Below the pieces are notes generated by a model. That model did not search any database. It worked only from the letters and a program-made list of their open reading frames with translations, and was not told the origin of the DNA. The translations under genes and the position numbers were made by a program. From Streptomyces sp. NBC_01454 (lineage in GTDB: Bacteria > Actinomycetota > Actinomycetes > Streptomycetales > Streptomycetaceae), in contig NZ_CP109460.1 in assembly GCF_036227565.1 (NCBI RefSeq), positions 2,232,001-2,296,000 of the forward strand: 64,000 nt of DNA, in the 5' to 3' direction. Of the stretch, positions 47,051 through 55,615 are shown piece by piece. Position 1 is the stretch's first letter. Each line of letters opens with the position of its first letter.

Positions 47051-48084
47051 TGTTCGCGGTTGCGGGTGATGGTCTCCGGGGCCAGCGTCGCCGGCTTGCC
47101 GATGGTGGCGCCGTACTTGGTGAACACCTCCGGCACCTTGGCGTCCTTGCGGGCCGGGTGGACAAACATCTGCAGCGGCTCGTCCTCCTGGAACTGCTTG
47201 CTCAGCAGGAAGTCCAGCAGCGCCTTGCCGCCCTTCTCGTTCTTCGCGCCCTTGAGCAGACCGCCGAATTCGATCTGCCGGAAGCAGGTGCCGGTCGCGA
47301 CCCCGGTCGGTGCCTGGCGGGGCGCCGGCTTCGTGCCGAGCACCTCGGCCGGCGGGCTGGAGGCGTAGGAGACCACCAGCGGCTTGTCCCCCTTGCCCTT
47401 GCTCGCCGCGGAGCCCGAGAAGCGCTGGTTGTAGGCCTGCTCCCAGCTGTCGACGACCTCGACGCCGTTGGCCTTGAGCTTCTTCCAGTAGCCCTGCCAG
47501 TTGTCCTTGCCGTAGGCGGCGACGGTGGCGAGCTGGAAGGCGAGCCCCGGCGAGGAGGTCGCCGAGTTCTCCGTGACGAGCAGCCCCTTGTACCGGGGCT
47601 TGATCAGGTCGTCGAAGGTCTTCGGCGGCGCGATCTTGTGCCGGGCGAAGTAGCCGCGGTCGTAGTTGACGCAGATGTCGCCGTAGTCGAGCGGGGTGAC
47701 GCGGTGCCGGGACTTGTCCAGCTGCAGCCCGGCCGGGACGTGCCCCAGCCCCTTGGCCTCGTACGGGCTGAAGAGGCCCTCGTCCAGACCGCGCGAGAGC
47801 AGGGTGTTGTCGATGCCGAAGAAGACATCGCCCTGCGGATTGTCCTTGGACAGGATCGCCTGGTTGACGGCCTTGCCGGCGTCCCCGCCCTTGAGGACGC
47901 GGACCTTGTAGCCGCTCTGCTTCTCGAAGGCGGCCAGCACGGGCTTGGACACGCTGAACGAGTCATGGCTGACCAGCGTGACGGTTTTGGCATCCGCACC
48001 CCCCGGGGTGCCGCAGGCGGTCAGCGCGGTCGTGCCGAGGGCGGCGGCGACGGCCGCCGCGGTGATTCTGCTGGTGGTGCTCAC
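47014..48084 (-). CDS. thiB: Thiamine-binding lipoprotein, periplasmic-type
   Basis: A 356-residue solute-binding protein. The signal peptide (STTSRITAAAVAAALGTTAL) ends in lipobox LTAC with Cys24. The mature part has TVTLVSHDSFSVSKPVL, GDVFFGIDNTLLSRGLDEGLF, VTPLDYGDICVNYD and NSATSSPGLAF, the pattern of ThiB-type thiamine/TPP binders. GTG 48084 has AGGAGGA 6 nt upstream and is preferred over the far upstream frame. Expression should be repressed by thiamine pyrophosphate through the riboswitch in its leader. Confidence 0.92.
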   Translation of the reverse strand: MSTTSRITAAAVAAALGTTALTACGTPGGADAKTVTLVSHDSFSVSKPVLAAFEKQSGYKVRVLKGGDAGKAVNQAILSKDNPQGDVFFGIDNTLLSRGLDEGLFSPYEAKGLGHVPAGLQLDKSRHRVTPLDYGDICVNYDRGYFARHKIAPPKTFDDLIKPRYKGLLVTENSATSSPGLAFQLATVAAYGKDNWQGYWKKLKANGVEVVDSWEQAYNQRFSGSAASKGKGDKPLVVSYASSPPAEVLGTKPAPRQAPTGVATGTCFRQIEFGGLLKGAKNEKGGKALLDFLLSKQFQEDEPLQMFVHPARKDAKVPEVFTKYGATIGKPATLAPETITRNREQWIKQWSSLVLK

Positions 48085-48093
48085 TGGATGTCC

Positions 48094-48109
48094 TCCTGGC
48101 TGGCCAGGA
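48094..48109 (-). promoter_or_regulatory. Hairpin overlapping the thiB ribosome binding site
   Basis: In the transcript TCCTGGC and GCCAGGA form a perfect 7-bp stem with a 2-nt loop; the 3' arm runs into AGGAGGA, so part of the ribosome binding site would be sequestered. The tight loop makes it less stable than the stem suggests. Confidence 0.45.
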
Positions 48110-48119
48110 CGAGACGCTG

Positions 48120-48180
48120 CCCTGCCGGCAGTCCACGGCTCGTGACGTGCGAGGACGCACGGAGCGGACTGCGGGCAGGG
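48120..48180 (-). promoter_or_regulatory. Putative expression-platform stem-loop of the thiB leader
   Basis: CCCTGCCCGCAGTCC (minus strand, 48180-48166) pairs with GGACTGCCGGCAGGG (48134-48120), 14 of 15 positions, with a 31-nt loop. It sits between the TPP aptamer and the start codon and may work as a terminator, though it has no U tract. Confidence 0.55.
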
Positions 48181-48200
48181 CACAACAGCATGAGTGACGA

Positions 48201-48304
48201 CCGAGCTTCCTACCCGGAATGACCCGGGCGAGGTTCAAGGGTCTGCGGGCACCGTAGGACTACGGCGCTTCCGCACTCTCAGCGCTGTGGCGCTCCCCTG
48301 TCGG
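48201..48304 (-). ncRNA. TPP riboswitch (THI element)
   Basis: On the minus strand the leader reads CAGCGCTGAGAGTGCGG, then a variable P3 arm, then GACCCTTGAACCTCGCCCGG and GTCATTCCGGGTAGGAA. CTGAGA, ACCCTTGAACCT and the CCGGGT-ATnCCGG-GTAGGAA block are the hallmark conserved parts of the thiamine pyrophosphate aptamer. Closing stem P1 can form from CCGA (48304-48301) and TCGG near 48201-48204. It precedes thiB-thiP-thiQ and fits repression by TPP. Confidence 0.93.
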
Positions 48305-48343
48305 AATGTGCATTTGTTCGATCACACAGTACCAGCGGGGCGG

Positions 48344-49450
48344 TCAGCGTTCCGAGGCCGCCAGCTGCCCGCAGGCCCCGTCGATCTCCTGCCCGCGGGT
48401 GTCGCGGACGGTCACCGGCACCCCGTGCGCCTCGATGGCCTGGACGAACGCCCGCTCGTCCTCGGGCCGCGACGCGGTCCACTTCGAGCCGGGCGTCGGG
48501 TTCAGCGGAATGAGGTTCACATGGACGCGCTTGCCCTTCAGCAGCCGTCCCAGCAGGTCACCGCGCCACGCCTGGTCGTTGATGTCCCGGATCAGGGCGT
48601 ACTCGATCGAGATCCGCCGCCCGGACTTCTCCGCGTACTCCCACGCCGCGTCCAGCACCTCACGCACCTTCCAGCGCGTGTTGACGGGCACCAGGGTGTC
48701 GCGCAGCTCGTCATCGGGCGCGTGCAGCGACACGGCCAGCCGGCACTTGAAGCCCTCGTCGGCGAACCGCAGCATCGCCGGCACCAGCCCGACCGTCGAG
48801 ACGGTGATGCCCCGCTGCGACAGCCCCAGCCCGTCGGGCTCGGGGTCGGTCAGCCGCCGGATCGACCCGACCACCCGCTTGTAGTTGGCGAGCGGCTCCC
48901 CCATCCCCATGAAGACGATGTTGGACAGGCGCGCCGGCCCGCCCGGCACCTCGCCGTCGCGCAGCGCACGCATCCCGTCGACGATCTGGTGGACGATCTC
49001 GGCGGTCGACAGATTGCGGTCCAGACCCGCCTGCCCCGTCGCACAGAACGGACAGTTCATCCCGCAGCCGGCCTGCGAGGAGATGCACATCGTGACCCGG
49101 TCCGGATACCGCATCAGCACCGACTCGACGAGCGTCCCGTCATGCAGCTTCCACAGCGTCTTGCGCGTGGTGTCGTCATCGCACGAGATGTGCCGCACGA
49201 CGGTCATCAGCTCGGGCAGCAGCGCGCCCGCCAGCTTCTCCCGCGCCGCCGCCGGGATGTCGGTCCACTGCGCCGGATCATGCGCATAACGGGCAAAATA
49301 GTGCTGCGAAAGCTGCTTGGCACGAAACGGCTTCTCCCCGACCGCAGCCACCGCTTCGCGACGCTCCACAGGACTGAGATCAGCAAGGTGCCGCGGCGGC
49401 TTCTTGGCCCCGCGCGGCGCGACAAAAGTAAGTTCTCCGGGTGCAGGCAT
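48344..49450 (-). CDS. rlmN: 23S rRNA (adenine2503-C2)-methyltransferase / tRNA m2A37 RlmN
   Basis: RlmN methylates A2503 of 23S rRNA and A37 of some tRNAs with a radical-SAM mechanism; 368 residues. The [4Fe-4S] motif is C129-x3-C133-x2-C136 in [27 protein letters not shown] is the SAM glycine-rich segment; the mechanistic cysteine near the C-terminus is in [14 protein letters not shown] 49450 gives [14 protein letters not shown]; its ribosome binding site is weak. Transcribed alone; the thiB riboswitch leader starts about 40 bp past its stop. Confidence 0.96.
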   Translation of the reverse strand: MPAPGELTFVAPRGAKKPPRHLADLSPVERREAVAAVGEKPFRAKQLSQHYFARYAHDPAQWTDIPAAAREKLAGALLPELMTVVRHISCDDDTTRKTLWKLHDGTLVESVLMRYPDRVTMCISSQAGCGMNCPFCATGQAGLDRNLSTAEIVHQIVDGMRALRDGEVPGGPARLSNIVFMGMGEPLANYKRVVGSIRRLTDPEPDGLGLSQRGITVSTVGLVPAMLRFADEGFKCRLAVSLHAPDDELRDTLVPVNTRWKVREVLDAAWEYAEKSGRRISIEYALIRDINDQAWRGDLLGRLLKGKRVHVNLIPLNPTPGSKWTASRPEDERAFVQAIEAHGVPVTVRDTRGQEIDGACGQLAASER

Positions 49451-49825
49451 GGTGGGTCCAGTGTGGCAGATCGTCCGGGGAGGCCCAGGTGGGGAGCGGG
49501 TGAGAGGACGGTCACTCGCTGTGGCCCTCTTTCGCCGGCGGCCGGCCGCGCGCGACCCGGAGACGGCCCAGCACCTCACCCGGTGACAACGACGTAGCGG
49601 ACCGGGCCCGCCGGACACCCGTCGCTCCGCACGGCCGCGTGCCGGTCATCGACTCCGCGACCGGGCCGGGCATGGTGTGCCGATTCACAGACGCCCTGCG
49701 GGATTTCCAGCTGCCGTCGACCACCCCGGGCCGCACACCTGCGGGGTCGATCTCGTGCAGGGCGAGGTGCAGCCGGCCTTCGAGCACTTCATCGAGCGGC
49801 GACGGAACGAATCCCCACCCTCTCC
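49451..49825. other. 375-bp gap without a recognisable gene
   Basis: Between the rlmN start and the GYD-protein stop. It must hold the rlmN promoter. Frames on both strands are short and lack G/C third-position bias or homology that I recognise; no hairpin stands out. Confidence 0.5.
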
Positions 49826-50146
49826 CTACATGCCGGGGGCGCGGAAGGGGACTTGCCGGCGGGCGGCCTCGTCGATCTCCTCGACGGTGAGGAGGGGCGT
49901 GGCCCGGGTGTGCAGGGCGCCGCTGGCCTTGACGGTGAGGCTGATGGCGGCCATGGAGACCGGGTCGGGGAGGTCGACGATGATCACGGTGTCGTTCTCA
50001 CCGAAGGCGAAGTACATGGCCTCGACCTTCCCGCCGAGGGCCGTGACGACCTCGTCGACGGCAGCACGGCGCGCACTCCCGCCTCCCTTGAGCAGCCCCT
50101 TGGTGCCCTCAGACGTATAGGTGGCCTGGATCAGAAACTTCGGCAT
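49826..50146 (-). CDS. GYD domain-containing small protein
   Basis: A 106-residue protein beginning MPKFLIQATYTSEGTKGLL at ATG 50146 with GGGAGC before it. The sequence GGKVEAMYFAFGENDTVIIVDLPD is the core of the GYD family, a ferredoxin-like alpha/beta fold of unknown function in which the family glycine-tyrosine-aspartate is replaced here by FGEND. The following SMAAISLTVKASGALHT helix also fits. The frame is open far upstream but without homology. Single gene. Confidence 0.85.
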   Translation of the reverse strand: MPKFLIQATYTSEGTKGLLKGGGSARRAAVDEVVTALGGKVEAMYFAFGENDTVIIVDLPDPVSMAAISLTVKASGALHTRATPLLTVEEIDEAARRQVPFRAPGM

Positions 50147-50465
50147 CGGGACGCTCCCTGCCCATCGCATGTCCGGTGTGCAGAGGGCCTTCCCGTTGTC
50201 CCACCGACCGCCACGCACCGAATGACCCGATTCACCCGTTAGATGCCCATGCGGTGGGGCACCTGCCGACGGCTCTGGAATTCCTGCCTTGGGTGACGTC
50301 CGCCGGCGGTGCTGCGGTGCCCTGTGGACCGCGGTTCCGCACCAGAGGCTCGACGCGGGACCCGAACCGGGGAGGTGGCCAAGCATGGTGTGCTCGAAAG
50401 CCGCCCTCCGTCGCAGGGCCACCCAGCGAGCGCGGCGAGCCTTGAACTCGTGGAGAAGTTGCTGC
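50147..50465. other. 319-bp gap without a recognisable gene
   Basis: Between the GYD gene start and the DUF1152-type gene stop. Expected to hold the GYD promoter. I see no gene, no strong hairpin and no repeats; a CTCGAAAGC tRNA-like string at ~50394 does not extend into a cloverleaf. Confidence 0.45.
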
Positions 50466-51560
50466 TCAGGCTCTTGAGGGGAGGTGCCAGAGCGGCGCCT
50501 CGTACTGCTCCGGGCGGCGGCTGAGCAGCAGTGCTCTGAGCTCCTGGCGCTGATTGCCGCCGAGTCCGAAGGCTTCGGTGAGCCGGCGGAACGTGGTGTG
50601 GGTGACACCGCGGGACCGGGCGCCGGTCTCGAACTCGTCGAGCTGGTGGAGGACGGCTTCCGGGTCGAGCTTCTGGGCGGGCCGGCTGGTCAGCCAACCG
50701 GCCCTGTCGCGCTCGTGGTCGATTTCGGAGGAGCCGCAGATCTCCCGGCTGTGCTGTTCTGCCTGGTGCAGGTTCTCCGTGGCGAGGAGGGCGCGGGCGA
50801 GCTGGTTCCGGTGGAGGGCTTCGTCGAGGTCGGCCTCGTGGACGGCGGGGCCCTCGTCGGTGAGCGGGATCGGTGGGCCGCCGTCCCGCACCTCGCACAG
50901 GCCGCGGGCGCCTCGTGCGGTGGCGGCGAGCATGGCCGTGGCCTCGGAGGGGTGCCACTCCAGTACCGAGCTCACGGGTGTGACGTGCTCGGCCGTGAGT
51001 GTCAGGGCAACGGGACCCAAGCGTTCACGCAGGGCGTCGGCGGGGAGTTCACCGTCGAGGCCGGGGCCGGCGACCAGGAGGCGTACGGGGTAGTTGAGTT
51101 CGCAGCATGCCGCGAGGGTGAGGGCGTCGGCGAGCGGGCTGCGGAGTGTGGGCTCGTCGCCCCGGGCGAGGATGTCGCCGCCCACGTCCAGGAGGTCGAC
51201 CGAGTCCGGCTCCATGTGCCGTACGAGCTCTTCGAGTTGGCGGATGATGCCCTCGGTGCCGTGGCGCGGGTCGGTGAGCGCGAAGGTCTGCGGGAGTTCC
51301 GTGGCCAGCCCGGGGAGCGTGGAGCGGGCGGGAGCGATCGGGGCCGCGTCGGCGGGAACGGTCTGCACACTGCGGGTGAGGGGGCGAAGGCCGGTGAAAT
51401 GGGCCGGCCCTTTGGGGCCCGGAACGGGGTCGGGCAGGAGGCGGTCCCATGCGTAGGTGAGCACCGTCGCCGGGGATTCGCCCCCGTGGAGGGCGGCATC
51501 CAGCATCGCTGCGGCAACGGCGTCGCCGCCTCCTCCTGCTGCCACGATCAGGCGGGTCAC
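50466..51560 (-). CDS. DUF1152 family protein
   Basis: A 364-residue soluble protein. I choose GTG 51560 because the product then starts VTRLIVAAGGGGDAVAAAML, the N-terminal strand and glycine loop typical of DUF1152; a possible ribosome binding site is weak, so it could be translated from a short or absent leader. Further features: DSVDLLDVGGDILARGDEP, NYPVRLLVAGPGLDGEL, and a C-terminal region with TFRRLTEAFGLGGNQRQELRALLL (in part) that looks like a helical extension. Function unknown; homologues are scattered across actinobacteria. Confidence 0.8.
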   Translation of the reverse strand: MTRLIVAAGGGGDAVAAAMLDAALHGGESPATVLTYAWDRLLPDPVPGPKGPAHFTGLRPLTRSVQTVPADAAPIAPARSTLPGLATELPQTFALTDPRHGTEGIIRQLEELVRHMEPDSVDLLDVGGDILARGDEPTLRSPLADALTLAACCELNYPVRLLVAGPGLDGELPADALRERLGPVALTLTAEHVTPVSSVLEWHPSEATAMLAATARGARGLCEVRDGGPPIPLTDEGPAVHEADLDEALHRNQLARALLATENLHQAEQHSREICGSSEIDHERDRAGWLTSRPAQKLDPEAVLHQLDEFETGARSRGVTHTTFRRLTEAFGLGGNQRQELRALLLSRRPEQYEAPLWHLPSRA

Positions 51561-51711
51561 ATGCGTCAGCGTACGGCCGGCGGACGGCCACGGCCACGCG
51601 GCGCGACGGGCGCCCCGGGGAGGGGAAACCGCTGGTGGGGGCCCGGCTGACCCCTCCGCGGGGACTGCGCTCACCCAGGCGGCCGGACTTCGGCCCCGGG
51701 CGGCAGGCAGT

Positions 51712-51737
51712 GCGGCCCCCGCCGGGGCGGGGGCCGC
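51712..51737 (-). terminator. Terminator after the RNHCP gene
   Basis: GCGGCCCCCGCC (51712-51723) and GGCGGGGGCCGC (51726-51737) are a perfect 12-bp inverted repeat with a 2-nt loop, 6 nt past the stop at 51744. Confidence 0.75.
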
Positions 51738-51743
51738 GAGGCG

Positions 51744-52109
51744 TCAGACGAGCCTCCGGGACCGGGCGGACCGGCCCGCTTCGTGACGGCTGATCCCCGT
51801 GCGCATCACGGCGAGGACCTGATCGAGGTCGTCGCCCTGACGGGGATCGTCGGCCATCCGGTTGCGGCGGCGGACGCCACAGCCGGTGCAGCGGTGGACG
51901 ATCATGTAGCCCTTGGTGGAGTGGTGGTCGACGGCCTCCGGGCGCATCAGGGCCCGGCAGTCGCCGGCACGGTCTCCGGGGCTGACGTCCACGTGCCGTG
52001 AGTGCAGGCACCGCGGGCAGTGGTTGCGGTAGCTCCCGTTGACCAGGGGCGCGACCTCCGTGCCGCAGTTGCTGCAGGTGAAACCGGTGTTCTCGGTGGT
52101 TCTGCTGAT
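51744..52109 (-). CDS. RNHCP domain zinc-ribbon protein, apparent AUC start
   Basis: A ~121-residue protein with two zinc-ribbon-like Cys pairs: TGFTCSNCGTEV, then the family signature YRNHCPRCLHSRHVD, then VHRCTGCGVRRRNRMAD. Known orthologues (from memory) start M-S/P-RTTENTGFTC. Here the codon at that place is ATC (52109-52107), preceded by AGGAG with a 7-nt spacer (52117-52121); no ATG or GTG lies between GTG 52220 and the first zinc pair. So it is either initiated at AUC, starts at GTG 52220 with ~37 non-homologous residues, or has lost its start. Function of RNHCP proteins is unknown. Confidence 0.75.
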   Translation of the reverse strand: MSRTTENTGFTCSNCGTEVAPLVNGSYRNHCPRCLHSRHVDVSPGDRAGDCRALMRPEAVDHHSTKGYMIVHRCTGCGVRRRNRMADDPRQGDDLDQVLAVMRTGISRHEAGRSARSRRLV

Positions 52110-52398
52110 GGTGCTGCTCCTCGGCGAGTCGAAGGGATCTTCAACTCGGAGGCGCAGGGTTCCGTTGGCTCTCCCCCTGGGCAGGGGTCTCAGGCTCGGC
52201 TGGTGAGGGACGCGGTTCACCGCCCGCTTCTCGGGCGGGCGATTACTTCCGGCTCCAGCTTCATCAGGGCGTGCTCGCATCCCTGAATCCGGACCACGAC
52301 CGGGTTTGTCGGTTTGTCCCGGTCACTGTCACGCGGGCCTCCCCACGTGCCGCCGGTAGGTGTCGGTCCAGCCTCACTGACGTCGGCGCCGTCCCCCG

Positions 52399-52437
52399 TC
52401 AGGCAGCACCTGCAGCGGCATAGCGCTTCTTGATCAC
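52399..52437 (-). CDS. Putative 12-residue leader peptide
   Basis: AAGGAGGTGGC directly precedes GTG 52437, giving VIKKRYAAAGAA and then TGA. The ribosome binding site is the best in the region, yet the peptide is tiny. It may be a leader peptide, a decayed signal peptide, or chance. It lies ~290 bp upstream of the RNHCP reading frame. Confidence 0.3.
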   Translation of the reverse strand: MIKKRYAAAGAA

Positions 52438-52593
52438 GCCACCTCCTTGTCCGTGTCATGGGGGTGCCGAAGGCCGCCGGAGCGGCTTCGGAGAGTGATG
52501 TCCACTTTATGCCGTGGTGCCCCGAGTCCGGTATTACTTTTTCCTGCGCGCAGGCCGGCCACCCGGCACCCCGCGCCTCCGCCCGGCCGTCGG

Positions 52594-52612
52594 TCGAATC
52601 GAATCGAATCGA
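52594..52612. repeat. TCGAA pentanucleotide microsatellite
   Basis: TCGAA is repeated 3.8 times (52594-52612). Non-coding position between the promoter-like stretch and the cdsA terminator. Confidence 0.8.
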
Positions 52613-52730
52613 CCGAGCCCCGCCCTCATGCCGCGGCCCAGCAGAGATACGAGGAGGGCCCCCGCTTGATGCAGGAGCCCCTCACGGCCATCGCCGGGCG
52701 CCCGTCCGCCCCGCGCCGGCGCACAGCAAA

Positions 52731-52766
52731 GCGGGGGCGGAGCCGCAAACCCGGCCCCGCCCCCGC
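52731..52766 (-). terminator. Terminator after cdsA
   Basis: GCGGGGGCGG (52731-52740) and CCGCCCCCGC (52757-52766) form a perfect 10-bp stem with a 16-nt loop, 17 nt past the cdsA stop. Confidence 0.75.
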
Positions 52767-52782
52767 CACACCGTCCCTGCCG

Positions 52783-53949
52783 TCAGCCGGACCCCACGAA
52801 GATCACGAACAGCAGCCAGACCACGGGCGCGGTCGGCAGCAGGGAGTCGAGACGGTCCATGATGCCGCCGTGACCGGGCAGCAAGGTGCCCATGTCCTTG
52901 ATGCCGAGGTCCCGCTTGATCATGGATTCGCCGAGGTCGCCGAGGGTCGCGCTGGCCGCGACCGCGAGGCCGAGCAGCAGGCCCTGCCACCAGGCACCGT
53001 GCTCGATCAGGAACTCCATGCACAGCGCGCCGGCCACCATGGCGAAGAGCACCGCACCGACCAGGCCCTCGCGGGTCTTACCGGGGCTGATGCGCGGGGC
53101 GAGCTTGTGCTTGCCGAAGCGCCAGCCGACCGCGTACGCACCGGTGTCGCTCACGACCGTCAACAGCAGGAAGGTCAGCACCCGCTGCGGCCCGTCGGCC
53201 CCGGCCGCGAGCATCAGCGCCACGAACGTCGCGAGGAACGGCACGTAGAACGCGGCGAAGACCCCGGCGGTGACGTCCCGCAGATAGTTCTCGGGTGCCT
53301 CGGTCATCCGCCAGACGAGGACGGCGAGCGCGGTGAGCGCCATCGCCACCCAGGCGCCTTCTGCACCGCGGACGTACCCGGCGACCACCATGGCGGTGCC
53401 GCCGACCGCGAGCGGCACCAGCGGCACCTTGATGTCCTTGCGCTCGGCCAGCCGCGAGGTCAGCTCCCACAGGCCCACGACCACGGCGATCGCTATCACG
53501 CCGATGAAGACGGGCTTGTAGACGAAGAGCGACGCAACGATGATCACGCCGAGGCCGACGCCGACCCCTATCGCGGCACGGAGGTTGCGGCCCGCGCTCT
53601 TCTTCTTCGGCTTCTCTGGGTCCGGCGAGCTGTCGGACCCGGAACGAGAGGTGGGCATGGGCTCCTGCGGCTTTTCGTCGCGGAACAGGGGGCCGCTCAG
53701 GCGAGCAGCCCCCCGGTCGTCCAGGTGATCCCGGTTTTCCCGGATATCCCGATGTTCCCGGTCGTCGTCCTGGTGTCCGCCTGGCCCGGGCACGAGGGGC
53801 ATGGGCCGAGTCTGCGCCGCGTCGCCCCAGTCGTACACGGGACCCGCCGGGACGGGGGGCGCCACCCCGCGAAGCGAGGAGGCCGGTCCGTGGTCGGGCG
53901 GCCCCCATTGACCGGCGCCGGGCGGGGCCCCCCAGGAAGACTCGTTCAT
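52783..53949 (-). CDS. cdsA: Phosphatidate cytidylyltransferase
   Basis: CdsA makes CDP-diacylglycerol from phosphatidate and CTP at the membrane. The 388-residue protein has a ~115-residue hydrophilic, Pro/Asp-rich N-terminal extension before the first membrane segment, then about eight membrane helices, and the family signature near the C-terminus: LGDLGESMIKRDLGIKDMG followed by LPGHGGIMDRLDSLL. SDTGAYAVGWRFGKHKLAPRISPGKT is also conserved. ATG 53949 overlaps the frr stop by one base (TGATG), so they are coupled. Confidence 0.96.
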   Translation of the reverse strand: MNESSWGAPPGAGQWGPPDHGPASSLRGVAPPVPAGPVYDWGDAAQTRPMPLVPGPGGHQDDDREHRDIRENRDHLDDRGAARLSGPLFRDEKPQEPMPTSRSGSDSSPDPEKPKKKSAGRNLRAAIGVGVGLGVIIVASLFVYKPVFIGVIAIAVVVGLWELTSRLAERKDIKVPLVPLAVGGTAMVVAGYVRGAEGAWVAMALTALAVLVWRMTEAPENYLRDVTAGVFAAFYVPFLATFVALMLAAGADGPQRVLTFLLLTVVSDTGAYAVGWRFGKHKLAPRISPGKTREGLVGAVLFAMVAGALCMEFLIEHGAWWQGLLLGLAVAASATLGDLGESMIKRDLGIKDMGTLLPGHGGIMDRLDSLLPTAPVVWLLFVIFVGSG

Positions 53950-54506
53950 CAGACCTCGAGGAGCTCGGATTCCTTGTGCTTGAGGAGCTCGTCCACCTGC
54001 GCGACGTACTTCGCGGTGGTGTCGTCGAGCTCCTTCTCGGCGCGGCGCACCTCGTCCTCGCCGGACTCCTTGTCCTTGACGAGCTTGTCGAGGGTTTCCT
54101 TGGCCTTGCGGCGGACGCTGCGGATCGAGATCTTCGCGTCCTCGCCCTTGTTCTTGGCGACCTTGATGAACTCCTTGCGGCGCTCCTCGGTCAGCTCCGG
54201 GAAGGTCACCCGGATGATGTTGCCGTCGTTGCTCGGGTTGACGCCGAGGTCGGAGTCGCGGATCGCCTGCTCGATGTTGCGCAGCGCGCTCTTGTCGAAC
54301 GGGGTCACCACGGCCATCCGCGGCTCGGGCACCGAGAACGACGCCAGCTGGTTGATCGGCGTCATGGCGCCGTAGTAGTCAGCCACGATCTTGTTGAACA
54401 TCGCCGGGTGCGCACGCCCGGTGCGAATCGCGGCGAAGTCCTCCTTGGCGACCACGACGGCCTTCTCCATCTTCTCCTCGGCCTCGAGGAGGATCTCTTC
54501 GATCAC
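53949..54506 (-). CDS. frr: Ribosome recycling factor
   Basis: Frees ribosomes after termination together with EF-G; 185 residues, the normal length. Begins [17 protein letters not shown] at GTG 54506 (tandem GTGGTG; AGGAG lies 6 nt before the second). [52 protein letters not shown] and [17 protein letters not shown] (long helical arm) are all typical. Follows pyrH after 176 bp with a hairpin in between, and overlaps cdsA. Confidence 0.97.
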   Translation of the reverse strand: MIEEILLEAEEKMEKAVVVAKEDFAAIRTGRAHPAMFNKIVADYYGAMTPINQLASFSVPEPRMAVVTPFDKSALRNIEQAIRDSDLGVNPSNDGNIIRVTFPELTEERRKEFIKVAKNKGEDAKISIRSVRRKAKETLDKLVKDKESGEDEVRRAEKELDDTTAKYVAQVDELLKHKESELLEV

Positions 54507-54601
54507 CACTTGCTCCTGGTCTTTTCGGTAAGAAGCAGAGCCTCGCCCCTGCCGCACGTCTTCTCCTGCACGGTGTCCGACCGGCAGGCCGTTGTCCATC
54601 C

Positions 54602-54628
54602 CCGTACCGGGGTCTGCCCCCGGTACGG
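54602..54628 (-). other. Hairpin between pyrH and frr
   Basis: CCGTACCGGGG (54602-54612) pairs with CCCCGGTACGG (54618-54628) with a 5-nt loop; partial termination or an RNA stability element in the pyrH-frr transcript. Confidence 0.6.
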
Positions 54629-54682
54629 AGGTTGCCGCCCGTACAGGCCGATGCCCGTACGGAACCACGGCAGTTGGGGCCG

Positions 54683-55453
54683 TCAGGCCCGGGTGCCCTG
54701 ATCGCTGACGAGCGTGCCGATCTTCTCACCCTTCACCGCACGCGCGATGTTGCCCTCGGCGAGCAGTTCGAACACGAGGATCGGGAGCTTGTTGTCCCGG
54801 CACAGGGTGATGGCGGTGGCGTCGGCGATCTTCAGATCGCGGGTGATGACCTCGCCGTATTCGAGCGCGTCGAACTTGACCGCGTCCGGGTTCTTCTTGG
54901 GGTCGGAGTCGTAGACCCCGTCCACGCCGTTCTTGCCCATCAGCATGGCCTCGGCGTCGATCTCCAGGGCACGCTGGGCGGCGGTGGTGTCCGTGGAGAA
55001 GTACGGCATGCCCATGCCGGCGCCGAAGATGACGACCCGGCCCTTCTCCAGATGGCGCACCGCGCGCAGCGGGATGTACGGCTCGGCGACCTGGCCCATG
55101 GTGATGGCCGTCTGGACGCGGGAGTCGATGCCTTCCTTCTCCAGGAAGTCCTGGAGTGCCAGACAGTTCATGACGGTGCCGAGCATGCCCATGTAGTCGG
55201 AGCGTGCCCGGTCCATACCGCGCTGCTGCAGTTCCGCGCCGCGGAAGAAGTTGCCGCCGCCGATCACGACGGCGATCTCGTAGCCGTCGCGCACCACGGC
55301 GGCGATCTCGCGGGCCATCGCGTGCACGACATCGGGGTCGACGCCCAGTCCGCCGCCGCCGGCGAACGCTTCGCCCGACAGCTTCAGCAGGAAGCGTTGC
55401 CTGCCGCCGTGACCGGCATGGTCTGTGTGCGCGCCGTCGGCACCGTGAATCAT
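54683..55453 (-). CDS. pyrH: UMP kinase
   Basis: Phosphorylates UMP to UDP; amino acid kinase fold, hexameric in bacteria; 256 residues. The ATP-site lysine is in [11 protein letters not shown], followed by [36 protein letters not shown], and the UMP loop [20 protein letters not shown] 55453 ([12 protein letters not shown]) has GAGGAG 7-8 nt upstream; the extra ~20 residues before the kinase core are usual for Streptomyces. Separate from tsf by a strong terminator. Confidence 0.97.
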   Translation of the reverse strand: MIHGADGAHTDHAGHGGRQRFLLKLSGEAFAGGGGLGVDPDVVHAMAREIAAVVRDGYEIAVVIGGGNFFRGAELQQRGMDRARSDYMGMLGTVMNCLALQDFLEKEGIDSRVQTAITMGQVAEPYIPLRAVRHLEKGRVVIFGAGMGMPYFSTDTTAAQRALEIDAEAMLMGKNGVDGVYDSDPKKNPDAVKFDALEYGEVITRDLKIADATAITLCRDNKLPILVFELLAEGNIARAVKGEKIGTLVSDQGTRA

Positions 55454-55480
55454 TGAGCTCTCCTCGTGCACATACGAAGA

Positions 55481-55527
55481 AGGCCATTGCCGTGGGTCTG
55501 GTCCAGATCCCTCTGCGGCAATGGCCT
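55481..55527 (-). terminator. Terminator between tsf and pyrH
   Basis: AGGCCATTGCCG (55481-55492) and CGGCAATGGCCT (55516-55527) form a perfect 12-bp stem with a 23-nt loop, 89 nt past the tsf stop. Confidence 0.85.
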
Positions 55528-55615
55528 CCTCGTCACATCTGCGGCCGGCCGTTGAGCGGCCGACTGCGTACGACCCTAGCGGGGTCGCAGGTCATTCGCT
55601 GCCTTCGCGACAGGC

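Larger units (their letters stand above)
52110..52782. other. ~670-bp leader/intergenic region upstream of the RNHCP gene
   Basis: Holds the RNHCP leader, a 12-codon reading frame, an AT-richer promoter-like stretch on the minus strand (GCATAAAGTGGAC near 52500-52515, so a -10 candidate), a TCGAA repeat and the cdsA terminator. No other gene is supported. Confidence 0.5.

Noticed and set aside
49512..49787. 91-residue minus-strand frame in the rlmN-GYD gap
   Set aside because: No homology, no ribosome binding site and poor coding bias.
50384..50440. tRNA-Ser-like string with CTCGAAAG
   Set aside because: No acceptor stem, D arm or T arm can be formed around it.
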